DNA of 64,000 nt from an uncultured Alphaproteobacteria bacterium (GTDB lineage: Bacteria > Pseudomonadota > Alphaproteobacteria > HIMB59 > GCA-002718135), in contig CABYRH010000003.1 of NCBI GenBank assembly GCA_902521315.1, positions 124,001 to 188,000 on the forward strand. Reading direction: 5' to 3'. The first letter of the stretch is position 1. Each line of letters begins with the position of its first letter. This document shows, one piece after another, positions 1 to 8,561 of the stretch. The notes under the pieces are model-generated. The model did not search any database. It had not been told where the DNA came from and saw only the letters and a list, made by a program, of their open reading frames with translations. The translations under genes and the position numbers were made by a program.

Positions 1-993
1 GATTTTCACTTGATGGAAAGACCAACAGCGTTAATTATTTCCAAAAATCAAAAACCTCTAGCAATACTTCCAGTACTAGAAGTTGATAGTTTTAGAAAAC
101 TGAATATTGATGCTGAAATTTTTCAATGGCAAGATAGTGATGGATATCAAGATGCATTTAATAAAGCATTTGAAAAAATTAAAAATTGTAAATCTTTAGG
201 TGTTGAAGGCCAAAGGATGAGGGTTTTTGAATATGAAGCTATAAAAAACGCAAATAAAGATTTAAATATCAGTAATGCTCAAAGAATAATAAGTAATATA
301 CGATTACGTAAAAATAGTGATGATGTAGAAAATTTACAAAAAGCTATCAAAATTGCAGAAACAACGTTAGCTAATACTATTAATTATGTAGAAATAGGAA
401 AGTCGGAAATAGAAATTAAAAATTTTCTACTCCAACAACTTTATGAAAATGGTGCTGAAGGTATTGCATTTGATCCTATTGTTTTGGCAGGTGCTAACTC
501 AGCACTTCCTCATGGTCATTCAAGTAATGATTATTTTTTAAAAGATGGTGATTGTCTCCTTTTCGATTTTGGAGCAGTAGTGAATGGTTATAATTCAGAT
601 ATAACGAGAACTTTTTTTGTTGGTTCTGCTTCAGATGAGCAAAAAAATTTTTATGATGCAGTTTTGAAAGCAAATAAATTGGGATTAAGTATTTCAAAAC
701 CTAATTTAACTATGCATAATCTAGATGACAGTGTACTCAATTCTCTAGAAGATTCTGGTTATAAAGATTATATTGTCCACAAAACCGGACATGGTCTTGG
801 ACTAGATGTACATGAAGATCCATATATTATGAGAAAAAATAATGAGCTTCTTGAGGAAGGCATGGTAATCACTATTGAACCCGGTCTTTATAAACAAGGA
901 GATCTTGGTGTTAGAATTGAGGATGATGTTTTAATTACAAATGATGGATGTAGAAGTTTAACTACCTTTTCTAAAGAATTAAGAATTATTTAG
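1..993 (+). CDS. M24 family metallopeptidase (Xaa-Pro dipeptidase/creatinase type), 5' truncated
   Basis: The reading frame is open from the first base of the window (in-frame codons precede the first TTG/ATG at 10-15), so the N-terminus is missing. About 330 residues remain: the end of a creatinase-like N-terminal domain followed by a complete pita-bread M24 domain. All five metal ligands are visible: Asp in FDFGA, Asp in SDITRT, His in TGHGLGLDVHEDP, Glu in ITIEPGLY and Glu in VRIEDDV. The family hydrolyses the bond before proline in dipeptides, or related C-N bonds in creatine or ectoine derivatives. It ends 8 bases inside the convergent GAF gene. The neighbouring Dpp transporter and proline-catabolic genes favour a cytoplasmic Xaa-Pro dipeptidase role, but the exact substrate is inferred. 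Confidence 0.85.
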   Translation, partial: DFHLMERPTALIISKNQKPLAILPVLEVDSFRKLNIDAEIFQWQDSDGYQDAFNKAFEKIKNCKSLGVEGQRMRVFEYEAIKNANKDLNISNAQRIISNIRLRKNSDDVENLQKAIKIAETTLANTINYVEIGKSEIEIKNFLLQQLYENGAEGIAFDPIVLAGANSALPHGHSSNDYFLKDGDCLLFDFGAVVNGYNSDITRTFFVGSASDEQKNFYDAVLKANKLGLSISKPNLTMHNLDDSVLNSLEDSGYKDYIVHKTGHGLGLDVHEDPYIMRKNNELLEEGMVITIEPGLYKQGDLGVRIEDDVLITNDGCRSLTTFSKELRII

Positions 994-1498
994 TTTTCAT
1001 ATTTTGCTGATGAAATAAAAAATATCCAGATAGTAAACTAGCAAAAGGTTTAGCAAGCTTTACAGTATTTGAATTATAATAAAACTCTTTATGCAGTATA
1101 TTCATTGTTCCTAATATTATGTTATTATTGATAACAGGAATATTGATTATAGATCCACAACCTAGACTTGATATCACTTCATGATCAAAAAATAATTTTT
1201 TTATTGTCTTCATATCTTTTCCAAGAAAATTTTTTTTATTCAAAACAACTTTTTTTGTCCACTCATTTTTAGGTATTGGTTTTGTGCCAAGAAGAGGATA
1301 TGCTTCAATATTGCTAGAGTATACTCTTTCAACATACTTCAATGATTTATCTACAACCATCAGTGTAAATAATTTATGCCCTATAATCTTTTTAACTTTT
1401 AAATCTAATTCTTTGAAAAATTTTTTAGAATTTTGAGAATTTGTTTTATTTATTAATTCTACTAAAATTTTATTATGGTTTTGTTGCATCTTCTTCAT
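986..1498 (-). CDS. Small GAF-domain protein
   Basis: This 170-residue protein consists essentially of one GAF-like domain. The segment GSIINIPVINNNIILGTMNI followed by a helix ending in FASLLSGYF is the typical C-terminal half of a GAF fold. No HTH, kinase or GGDEF domain and no signal peptide are visible, so it may be a stand-alone small-molecule sensor or an enzyme of the free-Met-sulfoxide-reductase type, but I do not see a convincing cysteine triad. It lies at the 3' end of the dpp-like operon, its start overlapping the ATPase gene by 26 bases, so it is probably cotranscribed with the transporter. Function is unknown. Confidence 0.65.
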   Translation of the reverse strand: MKKMQQNHNKILVELINKTNSQNSKKFFKELDLKVKKIIGHKLFTLMVVDKSLKYVERVYSSNIEAYPLLGTKPIPKNEWTKKVVLNKKNFLGKDMKTIKKLFFDHEVISSLGCGSIINIPVINNNIILGTMNILHKEFYYNSNTVKLAKPFASLLSGYFLFHQQNMKTK

Positions 1499-2246
1499 CA
1501 GTTACGGTTGGTATAGCTCTTATAAGAGTTTTTGTGTATTCACTTTTTGGGTTTTGGAAAATTTCTATTGTTTCTCCAGTTTCTTCAATTTTACCTTTAT
1601 TCATTACAACTACTTTATTAGCAATATTTTTTACAACACTTAAATCATGGGTAATAAAAATGTATGTAAGATTAAATTTCTTTTTTATGTCTAATAATAA
1701 ATTTAATACTTTTGATTGAACAATAACGTCCAAAGCTGAGGTTGGCTCATCAAGAATTATAACTTTTGGTTCTGTTGCTAAAGCTCTTGCGATTGCAACT
1801 CTTTGTTTCTGCCCTCCAGATAATGTATCCGGATATCTATCCATAAAATTGCTTTCTAAACCAACAAAAGATAAGAGTTCTTCAACTTTTTCTTTGTATT
1901 TATTTTTTTCTACAATTTCATGAATCTGTAATGGCAAGGCTATAGTGCTGTAGATAGTTTTTTTGGGATTTAATGTCGACATTGGATTTTGCTGAACAAA
2001 CTGGATTAGTTTCCTAAGTTGAAGACTTCTGTTTTTAATTAGTATTTTATTTTCAAATAAAACTTCCCCCTCATCTTGTTGATAGATACCTAATATAATA
2101 TTAGCTAATGTTGTTTTGCCAGAACCTGACTCTCCAACAATTGCAAAACAATCTCTCTCTAATATTTCTAAGTTTATATTTGATAGTGCTTTCACTATAT
2201 TATTTTTAATTGTAAATTGTTTTGAAATATCTCGTATCTTAATCAT
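1473..2246 (-). CDS. Dipeptide/oligopeptide-type ABC transporter ATPase (DppF/OppF-like)
   Basis: A 257-residue ABC ATPase with Walker A GESGSGKT (residues 38-45), signature LSGGQ (142-146), Walker B VIILDE (about 162-167) and switch His200. It belongs to the OppF/DppF group and powers import together with the adjacent ATPase and two permeases. Its C-terminus stops shortly after the conserved NP..YTK..I.AIP element, so it lacks the cysteine-bearing C-terminal extension (CxFRxRCP) that the second Dpp-type system in this window carries. The start overlaps the upstream ATPase stop by 4 bases (ATGA-type coupling). The substrate is probably peptide-like or a cyclic amide, judged from the Hyu and PutA neighbours. 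Confidence 0.9.
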   Translation of the reverse strand: MIKIRDISKQFTIKNNIVKALSNINLEILERDCFAIVGESGSGKTTLANIILGIYQQDEGEVLFENKILIKNRSLQLRKLIQFVQQNPMSTLNPKKTIYSTIALPLQIHEIVEKNKYKEKVEELLSFVGLESNFMDRYPDTLSGGQKQRVAIARALATEPKVIILDEPTSALDVIVQSKVLNLLLDIKKKFNLTYIFITHDLSVVKNIANKVVVMNKGKIEETGETIEIFQNPKSEYTKTLIRAIPTVTDEEDATKP

Positions 2247-3106
2247 TTTGGATGTGTAAATTTTGGAATTTCAGCGTAGTTAGGAGCATTATCATTGTGA
2301 ATTGGTATACTAGTGCCATTTAATTTTGGAATAGATTGTAACAACGCTTCAGTATAGGGATGACCTGGATTTTTAAATACTTGAGACTTAGTTCCTTCTT
2401 CTACAATAACACCTCTGTAAATGACATAGACTTTCTCTGCAAATCTTCTAACAACTCCCATGTTATGAGTAATTAAAAGTACAGCTGTATTCGTTACCTT
2501 TGTTAAATCATCCATTAAATCTAATGCCTGATTTTGCACAGTTACATCTAAAGCAGTACTGGGCTCATCTGCTAAAAGTAAGTCAGGATTATTTATCATT
2601 GCCATTGTAATCACTACTCTTTGAGCCATTCCACCACTTAGCTGAAAAGGATATGACTCCATTACTCTTTCAGGATCTCTTATTGAGACCTTAAGTAACG
2701 CTTCACATGCTTTATCAAATGAGTCTTTTTTACTAACTTTTCCACCATTACAATTTACTTCAAAAAATTGTTCTTTAATTTTAAATACTGGATTTAATGC
2801 AGCGATTGGATCTTGAAATATTATAGAAATATTATTTCCTCTTATTTTTTTAAATTCTCTTTGGGATAAATTGATTAGTTCTCTATCTTTAAAAATAATA
2901 TTACCATTTTTAAAAACATTTTTTTGATTTAGTAATCCTAAAATTAATTTAGTTGTTACTGATTTACCTGAACCTGATTCTCCAACTAAGGCTACTTTTT
3001 CACCTTTTTCCAACTCTAAATTAATTTTTTTTAGAACATTTAGCGTACCTTCATACATTTTAAAAGATAGCTCTAAATTTTTGATTGATAATAATTTATT
3101 AGACAT
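2243..3106 (-). CDS. Dipeptide/oligopeptide-type ABC transporter ATPase (DppD/OppD-like)
   Basis: A complete ABC ATPase of about 287 residues with Walker A GESGSGKS, signature LSGGMAQR, Walker B LLLADEPSTALD and switch sequence LLITHNMG. The open frame reaches 3115, but I chose the ATG at 3106 (protein begins MSNKLLSIKN): the ABC domain starts immediately there, and this ATG overlaps the permease stop in the common ATGTCTAA arrangement. The typical DppD C-terminal cysteine motif is missing; the protein ends in an Asn/Pro-rich tail instead. It pairs with the DppF-like subunit downstream to energise the permeases encoded just upstream. Confidence 0.88.
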   Translation of the reverse strand: MSNKLLSIKNLELSFKMYEGTLNVLKKINLELEKGEKVALVGESGSGKSVTTKLILGLLNQKNVFKNGNIIFKDRELINLSQREFKKIRGNNISIIFQDPIAALNPVFKIKEQFFEVNCNGGKVSKKDSFDKACEALLKVSIRDPERVMESYPFQLSGGMAQRVVITMAMINNPDLLLADEPSTALDVTVQNQALDLMDDLTKVTNTAVLLITHNMGVVRRFAEKVYVIYRGVIVEEGTKSQVFKNPGHPYTEALLQSIPKLNGTSIPIHNDNAPNYAEIPKFTHPK

Positions 3107-3947
3107 CAACATCAAACATATCTTTCAGACCGTCTCCAACTAAGTTAAAACCAAGTACTACAATTAAAATTGCAAAACCAGGAAACAACGAAAACCACCA
3201 AGTGTCAGGTAGAACTGAAGCTCCTTTTGCCACCATTGTACCAAGGTCAGGAGTGGGGGGTTGAGCACCTAATCCCAAAAAACTTAATGAAGATCCAACA
3301 AGAATTACAAAGCCTAAATCAAGAGTTATCTTTGTAAGTAGTGAAGGAAGGCAATTAGGTAAAATTTCTCTAAACATAATATGCATTTTAGATGCGCCCA
3401 TGATTTCAGCCGCTGCAATATAACCCTCAGTTTTTACTGAACGAGTAATATTATAAATCAATCTTGTGTACCATGGCCACCATGCCATAGATACAGCTAT
3501 CATTGTATAAAATAGATTGGGTCTGTCTAAAAGACCTATAATAGATAGTGCTAAAACTAAAGCGGGGATTGCTAAAAAAACATCTGTGATTCTCATTAAA
3601 ATCATTTCAGTTTTTCTACCAACATATCCTGCGCATAATCCCATTGTAACTCCAATTGGGACAGCAATCGCAAGAACGACAATTCCTAGTGTTAAAGAAA
3701 TTCTGTAACCAAAAATTACTCTTGTAAAAATATCTCTTCCAATTTTATCTGTACCAAAAATATATGTAGAACTAGGCGGCTTGGATTTGTTTGCAAAATC
3801 TGTAAATGGCCCAACATGTTCTGGAAAAGGTGTTATAAATGGCGCAAATATTGCTAAAATTACAATAGTTGTGACAATTACAAGACCAACTACAGATAAA
3901 GGATTTCTACTAAATTTATAAAAATATTTTGATTTAAAAAAATTCAT
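3099..3947 (-). CDS. Dipeptide-type ABC transporter permease (DppC-like)
   Basis: A 282-residue inner-membrane permease of the BPD_transp_1/OppC-N class. An N-terminal transmembrane helix (about residues 18-40) is followed by the conserved periplasmic segment containing FGTDKIGRDIF and a five-helix core. The EAA loop that docks the ATPases reads AAAEIMGASKMHIMFREILP. The C-terminal GDGLKDMFD is typical of DppC. It lies one base downstream of the DppB-like gene and overlaps the DppD-like gene, forming the usual B-C-D-F order. Length matches the family. Confidence 0.92.
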   Translation of the reverse strand: MNFFKSKYFYKFSRNPLSVVGLVIVTTIVILAIFAPFITPFPEHVGPFTDFANKSKPPSSTYIFGTDKIGRDIFTRVIFGYRISLTLGIVVLAIAVPIGVTMGLCAGYVGRKTEMILMRITDVFLAIPALVLALSIIGLLDRPNLFYTMIAVSMAWWPWYTRLIYNITRSVKTEGYIAAAEIMGASKMHIMFREILPNCLPSLLTKITLDLGFVILVGSSLSFLGLGAQPPTPDLGTMVAKGASVLPDTWWFSLFPGFAILIVVLGFNLVGDGLKDMFDVDV

Positions 3948-3948
3948 A

Positions 3949-4965
3949 TCAATCCATAGTAGTTATTCTAGGGTTTAAGAGTAATACCACAAAATCAACA
4001 ATCATATTAATAATTAGAAAGAATGTTGTAATAACTAATGCAGTTGCAATTATACCATTAAGATCTTTAGCCAGTATAACTTCAACACCATATTTGGCCA
4101 TACCAGGCCAAACAAAAACAGTTTCAACTAAAAATGCATTTCCTAACATAAAAGCAAAATCCAAACCGATTATTGTAACAGTAGGTATTGAAGCTGGTTT
4201 TAATGCATACTTAGTTGCAATTCTATACTCACTAAAAGAGTATGATTTTGCAAACTCAATATATTGTTTTTCATAAACATCACTTAAATTAGTTCTAGTT
4301 AATCTAGCTACATTACCAATAGCTGGTAGTGCTATAGCTAGACCTGGTAAAATTAGATGTAAAAAAGCATCACCAAAAACTTTGAAATTGCCCTCAAGAA
4401 GAGAATCTACCAAAAGCAAACCAGTCACAAGTGTTGGAGGATCTAAAGCTTCATTCATCCTCTCTGAAACTGGTAAAATTGGAAACCAAAATGCAAAAAT
4501 TAACATTAGTATTATTGCCCAAAGAAAACTTGGAGTTACAACTCCTAAAAGTGAAATTAATCTTGCAACATTATCAATAATACTATTCTTAAATTTTCCA
4601 GAAAGAATTCCAAGAGGCATTCCGATGAGAATCATTAATAAGCCAGACATTAATACTAATTCAAACGTAGCTGGAAAATAAGAAACAATATCAACTAATA
4701 CTGGTCTTTTAGTATAAGTAGAAATCCCTAAATCACCTTGAAATAATTTTTCAATAAAAATTCCATATTGAATAAAAATTGATTCATTTAAGTGTAAAGT
4801 TTCTCTTAATTGTTCAACCATTTCATCAGTAGCAAATGGTCCAAGTGCTATCCTAGCTGGATCTCCAGGTATTAGTCTTGCAAGACAAAAAATTACAATC
4901 GAGACACCGAAAAATACAATAATCGAAACAAAAATTCTTCTTAAAAAATATTGTAGAGTGTTCAA
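3949..4965 (-). CDS. Dipeptide-type ABC transporter permease (DppB-like)
   Basis: A 338-residue permease with the diagnostic DppB N-terminus (YFLRRIFVSIIVFFGVSIVI, then RLIPGDPA), about six transmembrane segments, the EAA loop near EFAKSYSFSEYRIATKYALK, and a C-terminal LLNPRI. It heterodimerises with the DppC-like subunit to form the translocation channel. It is separated from the upstream binding-protein gene by about 50 bases that contain a strong stem-loop (4981-5008), so its mRNA level is probably set by read-through from the binding-protein gene. Confidence 0.92.
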   Translation of the reverse strand: MNTLQYFLRRIFVSIIVFFGVSIVIFCLARLIPGDPARIALGPFATDEMVEQLRETLHLNESIFIQYGIFIEKLFQGDLGISTYTKRPVLVDIVSYFPATFELVLMSGLLMILIGMPLGILSGKFKNSIIDNVARLISLLGVVTPSFLWAIILMLIFAFWFPILPVSERMNEALDPPTLVTGLLLVDSLLEGNFKVFGDAFLHLILPGLAIALPAIGNVARLTRTNLSDVYEKQYIEFAKSYSFSEYRIATKYALKPASIPTVTIIGLDFAFMLGNAFLVETVFVWPGMAKYGVEVILAKDLNGIIATALVITTFFLIINMIVDFVVLLLNPRITTMD

Positions 4966-4980
4966 TTTTATAGATTTACA

Positions 4981-5008
4981 AAAAAAGGCCGGTCTTTATA
5001 GACCGGCC
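4981..5008 (-). terminator. Rho-independent terminator/attenuator between binding protein and permease genes
   Basis: A perfect 9-bp stem (GGCCGGTCT at 4987-4995 with AGACCGGCC at 5000-5008) has a 4-base loop, and on the minus strand it is followed by a run of six or more T. It is by far the most GC-rich element nearby. Because it lies between the binding-protein gene and the permeases of the same operon, it most likely acts as a partial terminator or 3'-end stabiliser that keeps binding protein in excess over permease. Confidence 0.85.
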
Positions 5009-5015
5009 ATCAAAT

Positions 5016-6614
5016 TTAATTTACTGCCATTTCTCTAAATGACAAGTTTCTACCCATTGTACCATACTGTTGTTGTGTACTAATTGTATCTGAATTTGAT
5101 ACATTCTTAGATATTGGTTGAAACCCAACAAAGTCTGTTATGAATAAAGTAATAGCATTATCAATCATTACCTGATTGGCAGCTTGATAAATTTTTATTC
5201 TTTCAGCTTCATTTGTTTCAGTTCTTCCTTTTTCTAATAGTGCATCAAGCTCTGGATCATTAGCCCATTCAGCTGACATCCACGTACCACCTCTTGAAGA
5301 GTGGAACTGAGCGTACATTAGTGCGTCAGGATCTGGTACATTCGCAAGAACTGAAACTACAGTTGCATGCGGAGTATTTTCCCAACTTGATACTTGTTCA
5401 GTAAATTTAGCCCAAGGCAAACCAGTTACTGTAGCATCATACCCTAGTTCCATGGCATTTGCTTGTAATTGTAAAGCCCATGGCTCTTCATATGGAACTT
5501 CAGCAATCCAAGCTAAATCCAGTGTATAATCAGAAGGATTATATTTACATTTTGCTTGTTCAGCTTTAGCCTTCTCAATATCTCTTTCAATTGGAGCTTT
5601 GTTAGGATCGTATCCTAAAACTCCAGCAATTAAAGCTCCACTTGCTTTTTGACCAGCAACTAAATCATCAGTAATTGCGAAAGATTGATAAAGAGCATCA
5701 TAGTCATAAGCTAATTGTATTGCTCTTCGGCAATGAACATCATCAAATGGCGCTCTTCTATTATTTAGCTTGTTCATCCAAGATCCTGGACGATTAATTT
5801 TTACTAGATCGACACTATCTTCTTTTGAAAGTGCAGCAAGAACTTCATTTGGAAGCCACATACTTGAGATCTCATGTTCACCTCTGAGTAAAAGTGCTTT
5901 AATTGTAGCTGCTTCAACACTGTATTTAATAATTACTTCATCTGGTGCCTTTGCATTATGACCTTGAAAATAATCATCATTTTTAACTAATACAGTTTTA
6001 ACGTTTGGATCGTGTTCACTTAATTTATAAGCACCAGTTCCAGCAGAAGTTGATAATAGATATGCTTCACCGTAATCGCCATTATCACCATAATTACCGT
6101 CAACAGTATTAGCTTGAACATCATCTTTATCAACAATCGCCAATCTCATTAAACTTGCAACTAGTGGCGCAAATGGTTCTGTTGTTTTAAACTGAACTGT
6201 ACTTGCATCTAAAGCAGTAACACTTTCAACTGAACCAAAAAGGAATGAAAAACCCTGACCCATATCCATTAATCTATTAAATGAATAAACTACATCGTCA
6301 GCATCAAGTGTATTTCCACTATGAAATTTTACACCACTTTTTAAAGATACATTCAATGTGTTTGGATCTGGATATTCCCAACCAGTTGAAAGTAATGGTT
6401 TAAGTCCACTTCCATTTTTCCCTTCATCAACGAGAGCGTCATAGACATTAAATATAATTACAGAATCTATGTTATCAGAGAATTTAGCTGGATCAGCTTC
6501 TCCAATTGCTGCTTCGTCAGTTCTGATTACCGTTTTTGCACTTACAAATGAAAAAGATAATACAGATATTATTAGGGATAATAAAATTGTTTTAAAAAAA
6601 CTAATTTTTTTCAT
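5016..6614 (-). CDS. ABC transporter substrate-binding protein, family 5 (DppA/OppA-like)
   Basis: A 532-residue periplasmic protein. Residues 1-26 form a Sec signal peptide ending in FVSA. The remainder is an SBP_bac_5 fold with the typical YDALVDEG..., NVSLKSGVKFHSG and DADDVVYSFNRLMD segments. A very good Shine-Dalgarno (AGGAGG, 6 bases upstream) sets the start. Substrates of this family include peptides, oligosaccharides, opines and small amides. The position downstream of hyuB and next to hydroxyproline/proline catabolism suggests a peptide, hydantoin or imino-acid derivative, which is inference. It is probably the most expressed gene of its operon because of the strong RBS and the terminator behind it. 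Confidence 0.93.
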   Translation of the reverse strand: MKKISFFKTILLSLIISVLSFSFVSAKTVIRTDEAAIGEADPAKFSDNIDSVIIFNVYDALVDEGKNGSGLKPLLSTGWEYPDPNTLNVSLKSGVKFHSGNTLDADDVVYSFNRLMDMGQGFSFLFGSVESVTALDASTVQFKTTEPFAPLVASLMRLAIVDKDDVQANTVDGNYGDNGDYGEAYLLSTSAGTGAYKLSEHDPNVKTVLVKNDDYFQGHNAKAPDEVIIKYSVEAATIKALLLRGEHEISSMWLPNEVLAALSKEDSVDLVKINRPGSWMNKLNNRRAPFDDVHCRRAIQLAYDYDALYQSFAITDDLVAGQKASGALIAGVLGYDPNKAPIERDIEKAKAEQAKCKYNPSDYTLDLAWIAEVPYEEPWALQLQANAMELGYDATVTGLPWAKFTEQVSSWENTPHATVVSVLANVPDPDALMYAQFHSSRGGTWMSAEWANDPELDALLEKGRTETNEAERIKIYQAANQVMIDNAITLFITDFVGFQPISKNVSNSDTISTQQQYGTMGRNLSFREMAVN

Positions 6615-6671
6615 TTTATTCCTCCTAAAAAAAATTAAATATTGATAAATCTTAGAGTAATTAAAAAAGAA

Positions 6672-6691
6672 TTCAATTGTATAATATTGAA
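6672..6691. promoter_or_regulatory. Inverted repeat upstream of the binding-protein gene, possible operator
   Basis: TTCAATTGTATAATATTGAA has 6-bp perfect arms around an 8-base AT spacer and lies about 60 bases upstream of the binding-protein start, in the only intergenic space before it. It could be an operator for a GntR-like or other regulator encoded elsewhere. In AT-rich DNA such short repeats also arise by chance, so confidence is low. Confidence 0.3.
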
Positions 6692-6728
6692 CGTATATAT
6701 GAAAAAATTGCTATTTTTTTTTGATTAT

Positions 6729-8441
6729 TTAATTAAATTTGAAATGTTTAAAGTTTTCCTCGACGTATTTTTTAGATAAATATTCTTGTTTTAAGTCATA
6801 CTCAATTTTTTCTATTTTTCGAAACTCGGGATTTCCATACCCACCACCGCCACCAGTTAAAAAAATTATCTTATCACCTTTATCTAATTTATATCCTGAT
6901 TTCTTTGGCATAAAAAATTTATCTCCATTTTTTTTAATTACTTGTACGTTATTTGCTCTTCCAGCTTTCCCATCTTTTATGCCCCATGGAGGATTCTTTG
7001 TTCTTTCAACAACAGTCGTAATAAATGTTTCTTCAATCATTTCGAATTCTAAATCTAAACCTAAACCCCCTCTAAATTCACCTGCGCCACAAGAGTCTTT
7101 AGCTAATTCTATTTTATTTATTAGCCAAGGATTTTTTGACTCCCAAATTTCTGTCGGAGAAATTCTAGTGCCAGCTGAATTGTGATGCATTGAAGTAACC
7201 CCATCACCATTGAAAAAACCACCTTGGCCTACAGGATGGGGAGCTCCGTCTGCCCAAGGTTCACCATCTTTTTCTCTTTTGCCCCACCAAACTGCTGCAG
7301 CTAAACACCCACCACTACTTGCAGGAAATGCTTCAGGTAATTTTTCAGATAGAATTCTGTAAATAACTTCAATTACTTGTAAACCAGGCCATCCATTTAA
7401 AAAACAAGGAGCAGGAGAAACCGGATTAAACATAGTTCCTTTTTTTGTTTTAACAATTAATGGTCTAAAAAAACCTTCATTTGGCTGCTCCCCATTTCCT
7501 GCCATCATACTAAATGCAACACGGGCTTTAGAAACAGTTGATGGTAGAGGACAATTGATTGGTCCATTTTGTTGATCTGGTGCATCTGTAAAATCTAGAA
7601 TTAAATTTGAGCCTTTTACTTCAATAGATATTTTGAATTTCACAACACCTTCATCGACGCCATTACTATCCATCTGACCAAAACCAGAATATGTACCATC
7701 AGGAATTTTTTGTAAACTTTTTCTAACTAATTTTTCACCATGTTCATATATTTCTAAGACAGATGCATAAAATAATTCGTAACCAAATTTATTTACAATT
7801 CTTTTTAAAGCATTTGCTCCTGCAATTATTCCATTTAGTTGAGCATTTAAATCACCCTCAATAGCCTTAGGTACTCTTGAATTGGCTTTGATTAATTTAA
7901 AAATATCTTCTTCTAATTTTCCTTTTTTATAAAGCTTAAGCCCAGGGTAAATTGTTCCTTCTTGAAAAACATCTACTGTATCTGTTGAATAAGGTTCTTT
8001 ACCTCCTGTATCAAGCCAGTGAGCTTTAATTGCTGTATATCCTATTAGTTTGTTTTCTATAAAAACTGGCTTAACTAGTGCAGCATCCTGTGAATGAGAA
8101 CCTGAACCATATGGATTATTATATATAATTATATCTCCATCAAAGATATTTTCTTCTCCCCCAACTTCTTTAACTGCTTGCTCTACACAAAAACTCAGTG
8201 TTCCCATGAAACCAGGTAAACTTGGTGACTGTGAAAGCATACAATAATTTTTATCGTAAATTGCACTAGCAAAATCAAGAACCTCATAAATGATGGGTGA
8301 AAAAGCTGATCTTACCAAAGCCTTTTTCATTTGCTCTGCTGCTGAATTGAGACTATTTCTAATTATTTCAGAAGTTATTGGATCAGTTTTAATTTTTTTA
8401 TTTTTTTTTAATTCCTTAGATTGAAAAATATCAATACTCAT
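6729..8441 (-). CDS. Hydantoinase B/oxoprolinase subunit (HyuB-like), copy 1
   Basis: A 570-residue HyuB-family protein covering the usual full length, beginning DPITSEIIRNSLNSAAEQMK and including DGDIIIYNNPYGSGSH, the glycine-rich SCGAGEFRGGLGLD and the C-terminal GGGGGYGNP. HyuB with HyuA catalyses ATP-dependent opening of cyclic amides (N-methylhydantoin, 5-oxoproline, caprolactam) or carboxylation in relatives. This gene has no adjacent HyuA on its own strand. It is a clear paralogue of the HyuB at 10603-12318 (long shared stretches such as KEPYSTDTVDVFQEGT), from which it is separated by a divergent promoter. It may share that locus's HyuA. It lies upstream of the transporter operon and may be cotranscribed with it. 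Confidence 0.88.
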   Translation of the reverse strand: MSIDIFQSKELKKNKKIKTDPITSEIIRNSLNSAAEQMKKALVRSAFSPIIYEVLDFASAIYDKNYCMLSQSPSLPGFMGTLSFCVEQAVKEVGGEENIFDGDIIIYNNPYGSGSHSQDAALVKPVFIENKLIGYTAIKAHWLDTGGKEPYSTDTVDVFQEGTIYPGLKLYKKGKLEEDIFKLIKANSRVPKAIEGDLNAQLNGIIAGANALKRIVNKFGYELFYASVLEIYEHGEKLVRKSLQKIPDGTYSGFGQMDSNGVDEGVVKFKISIEVKGSNLILDFTDAPDQQNGPINCPLPSTVSKARVAFSMMAGNGEQPNEGFFRPLIVKTKKGTMFNPVSPAPCFLNGWPGLQVIEVIYRILSEKLPEAFPASSGGCLAAAVWWGKREKDGEPWADGAPHPVGQGGFFNGDGVTSMHHNSAGTRISPTEIWESKNPWLINKIELAKDSCGAGEFRGGLGLDLEFEMIEETFITTVVERTKNPPWGIKDGKAGRANNVQVIKKNGDKFFMPKKSGYKLDKGDKIIFLTGGGGGYGNPEFRKIEKIEYDLKQEYLSKKYVEENFKHFKFN

Positions 8442-8561
8442 AACTATATTTCGATAATAATGATTTTATTCTACTTTTAATAAAAAAATTTTCAAAATTA
8501 ATAATATTGTCTGTTAATTATTCTTGAATTCTAAATAGCATCTGATAGCTTACTTTCTATT

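Noticed and set aside
1441..1719. Plus-strand 92-residue open frame
   Set aside because: It lies antisense to the DppF-like ATPase and GAF genes and has no family resemblance; it is a shadow frame.
6739..7185. Plus-strand 148-residue proline-rich open frame
   Set aside because: It is antisense to the glycine-rich C-terminal part of hyuB copy 1, which explains the composition.
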